NCBI RefSeq assembly: GCF_024166365.1
Contig: NC_064821.1
Span: 54,773,093-54,837,092 of the forward strand
DNA: 64,000 nucleotides
Source: Elephas maximus indicus
Lineage: Eukaryota > Chordata > Mammalia > Proboscidea > Elephantidae
Direction of reading: 5' to 3'
The notes beneath the pieces were generated by a model. It had not been told where the DNA came from. It was given only the letters and a program-made list of their open reading frames with translations, and did no database searches. Positions within the stretch are counted from its first letter, which is position 1, and each line of letters begins with the position of its first letter. This document shows positions 31,676-42,202 of this stretch, piece by piece. Made by a program: the position numbers and the translations under genes.

Positions 31676-32149
31676 TGTCTTAGTTATCCAGCACTGCTAT
31701 AACAGAAATACCACAAGTGGGTGGCTTTAACAAACAGAAATTTATTTTCTCACGGCTTAGGAAGCAAGAAGTCTGAATTCAGGGTGCCAGCTCTAGGGGT
31801 AGGCGTCCTGTCTCTGTTGGCTCTGGAGGAGGTTCTTGTCTCTTTGAGCTTCTGCTCCTGGGCGATCTTCATGTGGCTTGGCATCTCTCTTCCCCCATCT
31901 CTGCACCTCTGGATTGCTTGTTTAATCTCTTTTATATCTCCGCTATGAGTCGGAATCGACTCGATGGCACTGGGTTTGGTTTTTTTTTGGTTTATATCTC
32001 AAAAGAGATTGACTCAAGATACACCCTATACTAATCCTGCCTTATTAACATAACAAAGACAACCCATTCCCAAATGGGATTATAACCACAGGCATAAAGG
32101 TTGGGATTTACAAAACGTATTTTGGGGGGACACAAGTCAGTCCATAATA
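31676..32149 (-). repeat. Solo LTR, MaLR type, holding a SINE tail
   Basis: Reversed LTR from TGTCTTAGTTATCCAGCAC to AGTCAGTCCATAATA. Flanks TGGTG and TGGGC suggest a decayed 5-bp duplication. A tiny SINE insertion lies at 31941-31990. Confidence 0.82.
31941..31990 (+). repeat. 5'-truncated AfroSINE, tail only (50 bp)
   Basis: Only 'cgctatgagtcggaatcgac' 'tcgatggcactgggtttggt' plus a T-rich end. Flanked by a perfect 10-bp duplication TTTATATCTC (31931-31940 and 31991-32000), so it is a genuine truncated insertion and not a deletion remnant. Confidence 0.9.
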
Positions 32150-32551
32150 TGGGCAAGGGCAACTTGGAGTAAGCTGACCAAGAGAGAGATAAAGAGACAG
32201 AAGTTTGAACCCATAATGTGTGGACATAAATTTATCCAGAAAAGCCACCAGAGGGAACAAATGGATACACACCTGAAGCCTTTAAAATGCAACGCTTGAG
32301 ACAAGAAACTTCACAGATCCAACCAGACTGCCCACCGCTATGTGCCCCAACCAGAGCATCAACATGAACATACCAGAGGGTGACGAGCAGACCCTGGAGC
32401 TCTGCACATTCAAGGAAGGCAGTCAGATGGACCACACACCAGAACAAACCAACCAGCTCCCAGGTGCCACACGTGGCCAAATGTTCTCAGCTCCCAGTCA
32501 GGCTGTTAACCATTCACGCCCACACCAGAGCTGGACGTTTTCACTCTAGAT
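32150..32551. other. Unassigned sequence, no gene called
   Basis: Possibly the continuation of 30925-31675 across the LTR. No domain or repeat recognised. Confidence 0.4.
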
Positions 32552-32802
32552 CAGTGTTTCTCCACCAGGAATGATTTTGCAACTGGCATTTGGCAATCAA
32601 TGTCTGGAGACATTTTTGGTTGTGACAACTGTGTGTGTTGGGGGGAGGGGGGAGGGTTACTGGCATAGCCTGGGTAGAGACCAGGGATGATACTAAACAT
32701 CCCACAATGCACAGAAAAAAGAATTATCCTACATCCTATAATGCACCCACAACAAAGAGTTATCTGGCCCCAAATATCAATAGCACTAAGGTTGAGAACC
32801 CT
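32552..32802 (+). repeat. MER5A-like hAT element, plus strand
   Basis: 'cagtgtttctccaccaggaa', 'aatgtctggagacatttttg', 'gagaccagggatgatactaa', 'aacaaagagttatctggccc' and 'aaggttgagaaccc' are the MER5A order. An ancient non-autonomous DNA transposon shared by placental mammals. Confidence 0.85.
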
Positions 32803-33014
32803 TGCCCTAGACAAAAAGTGACAGACAGCAGCAGCTATTTGCCAACCGATATGGAAGTTACCTTTATATTTTAACAACCAGCCGGCTGTCATGTACTTAT
32901 CAGCTGATTACCAGCCCTCACCAGGAGAGGATTTGGGCACATTTTTTTTTTTTATACCTTAACTGCGTCAGAGTGTGACCTCTTTCGGGTTTAGACTGGG
33001 TTTCTACGTATTCT

Positions 33015-33157
33015 GGAGCCCTGGTGGTGCTGTGGTTAAGGCTCAGCTACTAACAAAATGTCAGCAATTCAAATTCACCAGCCGCTCCTTGGTTACCCCA
33101 TCGGGCAGTTCTACACTGTCCTGTAGGGTTGCTATAAGTCAGAACTGACAGCAACTG
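33015..33157 (+). repeat. AfroSINE, plus strand
   Basis: 'ggagccctggtggtgctgtg', 'caccagccgctccttggtta', tail 'gtcagaactgacagcaact'. A second SINE follows directly in its tail. Confidence 0.88.
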
Positions 33158-33170
33158 GTATACTACTTGG

Positions 33171-33340
33171 AAACCCTGGTGGTGTACTGGTTAAAAGCTA
33201 AGACTGTTAACCAAAAGGTTGGTAGTTCCAGTCCACTAGGCACTCCTTGGAAGCTTTACAAGTAGTTCTACTCTGTCCTGTGGGGTAGCTGTGAGTCAGA
33301 ATCAACTTGATGGCAATGGGTTTGATTTGTTTTTTTGGAT
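33171..33340 (+). repeat. AfroSINE inserted in the tail of another
   Basis: 'ggaaaccctggtggtgtact' to 'atggcaatgggtttgatttg'. Flanked by TGGTATACTACTT at about 33158-33170 and 33341-33353, a duplication taken from the end of the first SINE. Confidence 0.9.
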
Positions 33341-33937
33341 TGGTATACTACTTATGAACTCAAATAGATTTTCAGAAATTGTGAATTACTTAAAAAGCAT
33401 ACTCGGAACTAATAAAGGATATATTGTTGTTGTTAGTTGCTGTTGAGTAGGTTCTGACTCATAGCGACCCCATACACAGCAGAACAAAACACTGCCTGAT
33501 CCTGCGCCATCCTCACAATCGTTGTTATACTTGAGCTCATTGTTGCAGCCACTGTGTCAATCCTTGTTGAGGGTCTTCCTCTTTTCCGTTAACCCTGTAC
33601 TTTGCCAAGCATGATGTCACTCTCCAGGGACTGATCCCTCCTGACAACATGTCCTAAGTATGTAAGACACAGTCTCACTATCCTTGCTTTGAAGGAGCAT
33701 TCTTGTTGCACTTCTTCCAAGACAGATTTGTTCATTCCTTTGGCAGTCCACGGTATATTCAAAATTCTTCGCCAAAACCACAATTAAAAGGCATCAACTC
33801 TTTTTCAGTCGCCCTTATTCATTGTCCAGCTTTCACGTGCATATGATGCGATTGAAAATACCATGGCTTGGCTCAGGCGTACATTAGTCTTCAAGGTGAC
33901 ATCTTTGCTCTTCCACACTTTAAAAAGGTCCTTTGCA

Positions 33938-34959
33938 AAGTTTCTGGGATAAACTGAATGCTTCAAAGGTCAGCTGAGCAAGGGTGGGGGTTTGGGGACT
34001 ATGGTTTAAGGGGACTTCTAAGTCAATTGGCAAAATAATTCTATTTTGAAAACATTCTGCATCCCACTTTGAAATGTGGTGTCTGGGTTCTCAAATGCTA
34101 ACAAACGGCCATCTAAGATGCATCAATTGGTCTCAACCCACCTGGATCAAAGGAGAATGAAGAACACCAAGGTCACATGATAACTATGAGCCCAAGAGAC
34201 AGAAAGGGCCACAGGAACCAGAGACTTACATCATCCTGAGACCAGAAGAACTAGATGGTGCCTGGCCACAATCAATGCCCTGACAGGGAGCACAACAGAG
34301 AACCCCTGAGGGAGCAGGAGATCAGTGGGATGCAGACCCCAAATTCTCATAAAAAGACCAGACTTAATGGTCTGACTGAGACTAGAGGAATCCCGGCGGT
34401 CACGGTCCCCAAACCTTCTGTTGGCCCAGGACAGGAACCATTGCTGAAGACAACTCATCAGACAAGGAAGGGACAGGACAATGGGAAGGAGAGAGATGCT
34501 GATGAAGAGTGAGCCACTTGTATCAGGTGGACACTTGAGACTGTGTTGGCATCTCCCGTCTGGAGTAGGGATGGGAGGGTAGAGAGGGTTGGAAGCTGGC
34601 AAAATTGTCACGAAAGGAGAGACTGGAAGGGCTGACTCATTAGGGGGAGAGAAAGTGGGAGTATGGAGTAAGGTGTATATAAGCTTATATGTGACAGACT
34701 GACTTGATTTGTAAACGTTTACTTAAAGCTCAATAAAAATTATTAAAACAAATGAATAAAGACACTTATGATGCAATAGCAGAAATTTGTATATGTGCTA
34801 TTTGGACGAGAGTAGGAGCTGTGTATGCCCAGGGATAAAGGTTGGGAAGAAAAATAAGAAATGAACAAATGCAAGATTGCATGTGAATTTGTAAAAATTA
34901 TGTGGTTGCCACATGGCTTATTTTTTAATAAACTAACCTTTTCAAATCTAGAAAAAAAA
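33938..34959 (+). mobile_element. 5'-truncated L1 with likely 3' transduction
   Basis: The L1 3' region ('aagtttctgggataaactga' to 'agctcaataaaaattatt', ending at about 34745) is followed by about 205 bp of non-L1 sequence. That sequence has its own AATAAA at 34927-34932 and a poly(A) run from 34952. One duplication, AAAAAGGTCCTTTGCA (33922-33937 and 34960-34975), encloses the whole block, so it went in as one unit. Confidence 0.87.
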
Positions 34960-36243
34960 AAAAAGGTCCTTTGCAGCAGATTTACCCAATGCAATGCATC
35001 TTTTGATTTCTTGACTGCTGCTTCCATGGCTGTTGATTGTGGATCCAAGTAAAATGAAATCCTTGACAACTTCAGTCTTTTCTCCGTTTATCATGATGTT
35101 GCTCATTGGTCCAATTGTGAAGATTTTTGTTTTCTTTATGTTGAGGTGCAATCCATAATGAAGGCTGTGGTCTTTGATCTTCATCAGTAAGCGCTTCAAG
35201 TCCTCTTCACTTTCAGCAAGCAAGGTTGTGTCATCTGCGTCACGCAGGTTATTAATGAGTCTTCTTCCAATCTTGATACCCTGTTCTTCTTCACATAGTC
35301 CAGCTTCTCAGATTCTTTGCTCAGCATACAGATTGAATAGGTATGGTGAAAGAATACAACCGTGACGCACACCTTTCCTGACTTTAAACCAATCAGTATC
35401 CCCTTGTTCTGTCCGAACAACTGCCTCTTGATCTATGTAAAGGTTACTCATGAGCACAATTAAGTGTTCTGGAATTCCCGTTCTTCGCAGTGTTATCCAT
35501 CATTTGTTATGATCCACACAGTCGAATGCCTTTGCACAGTCAATAAAGCACAGGTAAACATCCTTCTGGTATTCTCTGCTTTCAGCCAGGATCCATCTGA
35601 CATCAGCAGTGACATCCCTCCTTCCACGTCCTCTTCTGAATCCGGCTCAAATTTCTGGCAGTTCCCTGTTGATATACTGCTGCAGCCGTTTTTGAATGAT
35701 CTTCAGCAAAATTTTGCTTGTGTGTGATATTAATGATATTGTTCTATAATTTCCGCGTTTGGTTGGATCACCTTTCTTGGGAATAGGCATAAATATGGAT
35801 GTCTTCCAGGCAGTTGGCCAGGAAGCTGTCTTCCATATTTCTTGGCATAGACGAGTGAGCACCTCCAGTGCTGCATCCGTTTGTTGAAACATCTCAGTTG
35901 ATATTCCGTCAATCCCTGGAGCCTTGTTTTTTGCCAATGCCTTCAGAGCAGCTTGGACTTCTTCCTTCAGTACCATCGGTTCCTGATCATATGCTACCTC
36001 TTGAAATGGTTGTACATCGACCAATTCTTTTTGGTATAATAAATCTGTGTATTCCTTCCATCTTCTTTTGATGCTTCCTGCATCATTTAACATTTTCCCC
36101 ATAGAATCCTTCCGTATCGCAACTTGAGGCTTGAATTTTTTCCTCAATTCTTTCAGCTTGAAAAATGCTGAGTGTGTTCTTCCCTTTTTGTGTTCTATCT
36201 CCAGCTCTTTGCACATGTCATTATCATACTTTGTTTTCCCCAT
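34960..36243 (-). pseudogene. RTE reverse transcriptase remnant
   Basis: Reverse transcriptase of the RTE LINE, which copies its own RNA at the nicked target. Minus-strand pieces show KNKAPGIDGISTEMF (RT motif region), PIPKKGDP followed by NYRTISLISHTSKILLKIIQ, and AESEEDLKRLLMKIKDHS after the catalytic box. The box itself reads RDADDTT, so the usual tyrosine of YADD is replaced by aspartate. Several frame changes lie between pieces and an L1 is inserted at the end. Not functional. The plus-strand RTE at 50084 keeps YADD but is broken elsewhere. Confidence 0.85.
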
Positions 36244-36470
36244 CTGCCCTTTGAAATCTTCTGTTCAGTTCTTTTACTTCATTGTTTCTTCCTTTTGCTT
36301 TAGCTGCTCAACATTCAAGAGCAAGTTTCAGAGTTTCCTCTGACATCCATCTTGGTCTTTTCTTTCTTTCCTGTCTTTTCAATGACCTCTTGCTTTCTTC
36401 ATGTATGATGTCCTTGATGTCATTCCACAACTCGTCTGGTCTTCAGTCACTAGTGTTCAATGCATCAAAT

Positions 36471-37454
36471 CTATTCTTCAGGTGGGATATACTCAAGGTC
36501 ATATTTTGGCTCTCGTGGACTTGCTCTGATTGTCTTCAGTTTCAGCTTGAATTTGCATATGAACAATTGGCGGTCTGTTCCACAGTTGGCCGCTGGCCTT
36601 ATTCTGACTGATGATATTGAGTTTTTCCATTGTCTCTTTTCACAGATGTAGTCAGTTTGATTCCTGTGTGTTCCATCTGGCGAGGTCCATGTGTATAGCT
36701 GCCGTTTATGTTGGTGAAAGAAGGTATTTGCAATGAAGAAGTCCTTGGTCTTACAAAATTCTATCATTCGATCTCTGGCATTGTTTCTATCACCAAGGCC
36801 ATATTTTCCAACTATCGATCCTTCTTCTTTGTTTCCAACTCTTGCATTCCAATCACCAGTAATTATCAATGCATTCTGATTGCATGTTCGATTAATTTCA
36901 GACTGCAGCAACTGATAAAAATCTTCTATTTCTTCACCTTTGGCCTTAGTGGCTGGTGTATAAATTTGAATAGTAGTCATATTAAGTGTTCTTCCTTTTA
37001 GGGGTATGGATATTATCCTATCACTGACAGCACTGAACTTCAGGATAGATCTTGAAATGTTCTTTTTGACAAGGAATGCAACACCATTCCTCTTCAAGTT
37101 GTCATTCCCAGCATAGTAGAGTGTATGATTGTCCAATTCAAAATGGGCAATACCAGTCCATTTCAACTGACTAATGCCTAGGATATCGATCTTTATGCAT
37201 TCTATTTCATTTTTGATGATTTCCAATTTTCCTAGATTCATACTTTGGAAATTCCAGGTTCCAATTATTAATGGATGTTTGCAGCTATTTCTTCTCACCT
37301 TGAGTCGTGCCATATTGGCAAATGAAGGTCCCAAATGCTTTACTCCATCCACGTCATTAAGGTCGACTCTACTTTGAGGAGGCAGCTCTTCCCCAGTCAT
37401 CTTTTGAGTGCCTTCCAACCTGGAGGGGTCATCTTCCAGCACTATATCAGACAA
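36471..37454 (-). pseudogene. RTE AP-endonuclease domain remnant, 327 codons
   Basis: N-terminal apurinic-type endonuclease of the RTE LINE, which would nick the target DNA. The frame is open for about 980 bp, the longest in the window outside tandem artefacts. Visible motifs are GTWNFQSMN, ISQLKWTGIAHFE, ITGDWNARVG and YTWTSPDGTHRNQTDYI. The C-terminal catalytic box, normally S/T-D-H in this fold, reads CGTDRQLF, so the histidine is lost. Frame and residue changes downstream separate it from the reverse transcriptase part. An inactive remnant. Confidence 0.85.
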
Positions 37455-37668
37455 TGTTCCGCTGCTTTTCGTAAGGTTTTCGCTGGCTAATGCTTTTCAG
37501 AAGTAGACTGCTGGGTCCTTCTTCCTAGTCTGTCTTAGTCTGGAAGCGCAGCTGAAATCTGTCCTCCATGGGTGACCTGGCTGGTATCTGAATACCGGTG
37601 GCATAGCTTCCAGCATCACAGCAACATGCTAGCCCCCACAGTACGACAAACTGACAGACACGTGGAAG

Positions 37669-38311
37669 AAAGGATATATAAAAAAATAAAATCTCTAGAA
37701 AAAGTTTATTCTAGGGATTTCTAAAGGATATATAAATCTCTAGAATAAATTTGGGAAGTAAAAATGAAGACGTGACATTTTCCGGGTTGTAAGTTTTCTT
37801 CTCAGAAAGCAATGTCAGATAATACAGCATACTTCACAGATAGCCAGCTGGCCTTGGTACTGTATAAAATTTAGGAGATGTGAGCGAACTTTAAATCCAA
37901 GAAAATGTTCTCAGTATTTATTCTCAAGGTGCCTTACTTCAGAATGCATCCTTGGTGATTGTGTCCAGTCAAGAAAACTCCTTAGCTATGACATCCACTT
38001 TAACAAAACACAAAAGAGAGACAAAACAATGTCATAATGTGATAGCAAACTTTTTCTTTTAATTTGTAGATAAAGTATAACAAGCTGTGAGTATATGTTT
38101 TTGTAAGAGAAACTGTGTGAATATATAAAGGGAATAAAAGCACTTCTGTCCTTCAAAGTTGAACAAAAAAAAAAAAAAAGGAGAAAAAGCTGCATTTTTT
38201 TTGTCTCTGACAAATTATTTGCCTGTTTTAAAAATCAGATCCAAAGTATTAGTGCAGAAATTGACTCTTTGAATAGAAAAAGACATGACACCATAGCAGT
38301 AAGAAAAAAAG
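37669..38311. other. No gene; local 54-bp duplication
   Basis: 'aaaggatatata' with 'atctctaga' occurs at 37669 and again at about 37723, a diverged tandem duplication of about 54 bp. The rest is A/T-rich and unassigned; an A-run lies at 38164-38179. Confidence 0.45.
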
Positions 38312-38470
38312 AAAAACCATTGCAGTTGAGTCAATTCCAACTCATAGTGACCCTATGGGACAGAGTGGAACTGCACCATAGGATTTCCAAGGAGTGCCTG
38401 GTGGATTCAAACTGCCAACCTTTTGGTTAGCAGCCATGGCTCTTAACCACTATGCCACCAGGGTTTCCAT
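38312..38470 (-). repeat. AfroSINE, minus strand
   Basis: 'gttgagtcaattccaactca', 'aggagtgcctggtggattca', 'ggttagcagccatggctctt' to 'ccaccagggtttcc'. Complete short form. Confidence 0.93.
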
Positions 38471-38640
38471 TATAACAGGGGCCAATAGAAAATTAATTTA
38501 GCACCAACTGTATTTTTTTAAATCAGTGCAAATACAGCAGAAAAAATGATACTGGAATCTATATTTTGCAGGAGAAGCTAGGAACAGAAGAGGGCAATAA
38601 TTTTAATAACATTAAAAGTTAATGCTAAATTAAAACTACG

Positions 38641-39135
38641 ATGAGATTCCATCTCACTGCAACAAGGCTGGCATTAATCCAAAAAACACAAAATAATAAA
38701 TGTTGGAGAGACTGTGGAGAGATTGGAACTCTTATACACTGCTGGTGGGAATGTAAAATGGTACAACCACTTTGGAAATCTATCTGGCGTTATCTTAAAC
38801 AGTTAGAAATAGAACTACCATAAGACCCAGAAATCCCACTCCTCGGAATATACCCTAGAGAAACAAGAGCCTTCACACAAACAGATATATGCACACCCAT
38901 GTTTATTGCAGCTCTGTTTACAATAGCAAAAAGCTGGAAGCAACCAAGGTGTCCATCAACGGATGAATGGGTAAATAAATTGTGGTATATTCACACAATG
39001 GAATACTATGCATCGATAAAGAACAGTGACGAATCTGTGAAACATTTCATAACATGGAGGAACCTGGAAGGCATTATGCTGAGCGAAATCAGTCAGAGGC
39101 AAAAGGACAAATATTGTATAAGACCACTATTATAA
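38641..39135 (+). pseudogene. L1 ORF2 C-terminal remnant
   Basis: C-terminal part of the L1 ORF2 protein (endonuclease-reverse transcriptase polyprotein). Visible are the cysteine-rich knuckle [19 protein letters not shown] (Cys-x3-Cys-x7-His-x4-Cys), [20 protein letters not shown], then a stop at 38821. After it comes MFIAALFTIAKSWKQP and MEYYASIKN. The catalytic domains are missing because of 5' truncation, and the stop splits what remains. Not functional. Confidence 0.9.
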
Positions 39136-39186
39136 GATCTTGAGAAATAGTATAAACTGAGAAGAACACATACTTTTGTGGTTACG

Positions 39187-39222
39187 AGGAGGGGGGAGGG
39201 AGGGAGGGTGGGAGAGGGTTTT
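39187..39222 (+). repeat. G-rich tract in L1 3'UTR
   Basis: A polypurine run with at least four G-runs of three or more ('ggggggagggagggagggtg'). Such tracts are usual in L1 3'UTRs and can form G-quadruplexes. Confidence 0.8.
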
Positions 39223-40154
39223 TTACTGATGAATTAGTAGATAAGAACTGCTTTAGGTGAAGGGAAGGACAACACTCAATACATGGAAGGTCAGCTTAAT
39301 TGGACTGGACCAAAAGCAAAGAAGTTTCCGGGATAAAATGAATGCTTCAGAGGTCAGCGGAGCAAGGGCAGGGGTTTGGGAGCCATGGTTTAAGGGGACT
39401 TCTAAGTCAATTGGCAAAATAATTCTATTATGAAAACATTCTGCATCCCACTTTGAAATGTGGCGTCTGGGGTCTTAAATGCTAACAAGCGGCCATCTAA
39501 GATGCATCAATTGGTCTCAACCCACCTGGAGCAAAGGAAAATGAAGAACACCAAGCCCACACGATAACTAAGAGCCAAAGAGACAGAAAGGGCCACATGA
39601 ACCAGAGACTTACATCCTCCTGAGACCAGAAGAACTAGTTGGTGCCCGGCCACAATCGATGACTGCCCTGACAGGGAGCACAATAGAGCACCCCTGAGGG
39701 AGCAGGAGATCAGTGGGATGCAGACCCCAAATTCTCATAAAAAGACCATACTTAATGGTCTGACTGAGACTAGAGGAATCCCGGCGGTCATGGTCCCCAA
39801 ACCTTCTGTTGGCCCAGGACAGGAACCATCCCCGAAGACAACTCATCAGACATGAAAGGGACTGGACAGTGGGTAGGAGAGAGATGCTGATGAAGAGTGA
39901 GCTAATTATATCAGGTGGACACTTGAGACTGTGTTGGCTTCTCCGGTCTGGAGGGGGGGTGGGAGGATGGAGAGAGTTGGAAGCTGGCAAAATTGTCACG
40001 AAAGGAGAGACTGGAAGGGCTGACTCATTAGGGGGAGAGCAAGTGGGAGTACGGAGTAAGGTGTATATAAACTTATATGTGACAGACTGACTTGATTTGT
40101 AAACGTTCACTTGAAGCTCAATAAAAGTTAATAAAAAAAAAAAGTTAATGCTAA

Positions 40155-40578
40155 TAGTTTATTGAAAATATCCATTAAGCCAACAAAATGCAAAGAGGAA
40201 TCGTGACTACCCCAAAAATTTAATTGCTATTTGGAATTAAATTTATTTTGCAGTTTATTTTCCAAATTAAGAAAAAAAAATTTTAAGGTCTAAAATTCTT
40301 CCATTGGCTTGAAAGCAATAAAAAAATATCCATTAATCTTCCCTTTGGCCAATAATAGAGAGGCCTCAACAGGCAAAATAGAAGCCAGAAATAATTCCAA
40401 AGGGGAAAGTGCAGAAGAATATCAGATGGCTAAGCTGCGTGGATATATTAAAAAGGGACTATTCCGTTGTTCTACCTGATGTATGGTTGGGTTCTCAGAT
40501 GTGGACATTTTTATACATCCTTTCATTGAATAAACATTGAATTGCATGGAACGTGATTTTATCTCTACGGATTACTTC
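40155..40578. other. No gene; A/T-rich unassigned
   Basis: A/T-rich intergenic DNA with no confident repeat. Confidence 0.45.
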
Positions 40579-40790
40579 AAGTCAGGATTTCTCTGCCTCG
40601 GCACTATGGACATTTGGGGCAGGATAATTCTCTGTTGTTGGGAGGCTGTCCCGCGCATTGTAGAATGTTTAACAGCTTCCCTGGTCTCTGCTAACTAGAT
40701 GCCAGTTACAACAACCAAAAATGTCTCCAAACATTGTCAAAAGTAACCTGAGGGGAACAAAATTGCCCCTGGTTGAGAATCACTACTTTA
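40579..40790 (-). repeat. MER5A-like hAT element, minus strand
   Basis: 'cattgtagaatgtttaacag', 'aaaaatgtctccaaacattg', 'aaaattgcccctggttgaga' 'atcac' give the reversed MER5A order. Confidence 0.82.
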
Positions 40791-40875
40791 AGCCTAATGA
40801 AAAACATGCAGTCTAGAAAAGTAGAAAGGACTTTGTCACCTGCATGGCCATTTCCAATGTCTAAAATGAAGACAA

Positions 40876-41083
40876 GGAGCCTTAGTGGTGCAATGGTTAA
40901 AGCACTCAGCAGCTAACTGGAAAGTCAGCTGTTCGAACACACCAGCTGTTCCGAGGGGGAGAAGACCAAGTGACCTGCTCGCATAAATATTTACAGCCTA
41001 GGAAACACTATGGGGGAGTTCTACTCTGTTATATAGGGTCGCTATGAATTGGAATCAACTCGACAGCATACAACAACAACACA
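40876..41083 (+). repeat. AfroSINE, plus strand, long variant
   Basis: 'ggagccttagtggtgcaatg', 'gctgttcgaacac', 'gtgacctgctcgcataaata', tail 'aattggaatcaactcgacag'. Flanks AAATGAAGAC on both sides (about 40865-40874 and 41086-41095) mark the insertion. Confidence 0.92.
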
Positions 41084-41329
41084 ACGAAATGAAGACGTTG
41101 ATAACAGCATTAGGTTGCAACACTGGAGAATCAAAAGAGCAAATATATATGAAAATGCTACAAAATTCAAATTATGAGCAGGAATGGTTCTAGAGTATAT
41201 CTTGCCCAACTTCCTTATACAAGGAAGGAAGCTGAGGGAAAGATATTTGCCTAAAGATTACACAAATGCTGTACGAACATGTTGTTGTTATTGTTAGCTG
41301 CTGACTGGATGTGCCCCTGACTCAGGCAG

Positions 41330-42202
41330 CACTGGATAACTAAGACAATGGAGGCATAGGATTTCTCTCTCTGTCAGCTCTGGGGGAAGCTCCTTGTTCC
41401 TCAGCTCTTTGGTGATCTGCATGTGGCATAGCATCTATCTTCTCCCATCTCTGCTTGCTTCCTGTCTTAGTCATCTAAGTGCTGCTATAACAGAAATACC
41501 ACAAGTAGATGGCTTTAACAAAGGGAAATTTATTCTCTCACAGTCTAGGAGCCTACAAGTCCAAATTCAGGGCATCAGCTCCAGAGGAAAGCTTTCTCTC
41601 TCTGTCAGCTCTGGATGAAGGTCCTTGTCATCAGTCTTCCCAAGGTCTGGGAGCATCTCAGCTCAGGAACCTCAGGTCCAAAGGACGTGCTCTGCTCCTG
41701 GCACTGCTTTCTTGGTGATATGAGGTCCCCATGTCTCTCTGCTCACTTCTCTCTTTTATATCTCAAAAGAGATTGGCTTAAGACACTATCTAATCTTGTA
41801 GACTTTATCTATAGAACTGTCACTAATCTATCTTATTACATCATAATGATAGGATTTACAACACATAGAGAAATCACATCAGAAGATAAAATGGTAGACA
41901 ACCATACAAGGGAATCATGACCTAGCCAAAAAAAAAAAAAAAGCCAAGTTGGCAGATATTTGGGGGACACAATTCAATCCATGACACTTCCCTATGCCTA
42001 ATCTGCTCTTTTAATATCTCAAACGTGATTGGCTTAAAACACACCCTACATGGATATGACCTCTCAATGTAACAAAGAAAATCCATTCCCAAATGGGATT
42101 ATAACCACAGATATATAAAAAAAAAAAACACACACACACAGATACAGGGATTTGAAATTACAACACATATTTTGGGGGAACACAATTCAATCCATAACAC
42201 CT
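41330..42202 (-). repeat. MaLR-type LTR split by a related LTR
   Basis: Left part 'ggatttctctctctgtcagc' 'tctgggggaagctccttgtt', right part 'atctcaaacgtgattggctt', 'aatgggattataaccacaga' to 'cacaattcaatccataacac'. One reversed LTR variant interrupted by 41463-41986. An A-run and (CA)n tract at about 42116-42142 lies inside it. Confidence 0.75.
41463..41986 (-). repeat. Solo LTR inside an LTR, perfect TSD
   Basis: Full reversed LTR from TGTCTTAGTCATCTAAGTG to TCAATCCATGACA, flanked by the perfect 5-bp duplication CTTCC (41458-41462 and 41987-41991). Host and guest are related LTR types in the same orientation. Confidence 0.9.

Larger units (their letters stand above)
33425..37668 (-). mobile_element. 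Full-length RTE-type LINE, minus strand, L1-interrupted
   Basis: About 3.2 kb of RTE plus a 1-kb L1 insertion. It reads in reverse from a 5' region at 37668 ('ccacgtgtctgtcagtttgt' on the minus strand), through endonuclease and reverse transcriptase regions, to the tail at 33425 ('ttgttgttagttgctgttga'). Flanked by an 11-bp duplication AAAGGATATAT (33414-33424 and 37669-37679). The same 11-mer occurs once more at about 37723, so the right edge rests also on agreement with the other copies. Stops and frameshifts disable the frame. Confidence 0.9.
38629..40139 (+). mobile_element. 5'-truncated L1, exact 15-bp TSD
   Basis: Contains the C-terminal end of ORF2, the G-rich 3'UTR tract, and the lineage-typical 3' end 'agctcaataaaagttaata' with poly(A). 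Flanked by the perfect 15-bp duplication AAAAGTTAATGCTAA (38614-38628 and 40140-40154). The implied nick site on the other strand, TTTT/AA, fits L1 endonuclease preference. The freshest-looking L1 here. Confidence 0.95.

Noticed and set aside
36471..37454. A functional host gene of endonuclease type
   Set aside because: It is the endonuclease region of an RTE LINE, with a second decayed copy at 50589 and a lost catalytic residue.
39610..40110. 166-codon minus-strand frame
   Set aside because: Antisense of an L1 3'UTR; the same translation appears from the other L1 copy at 34231-34611.
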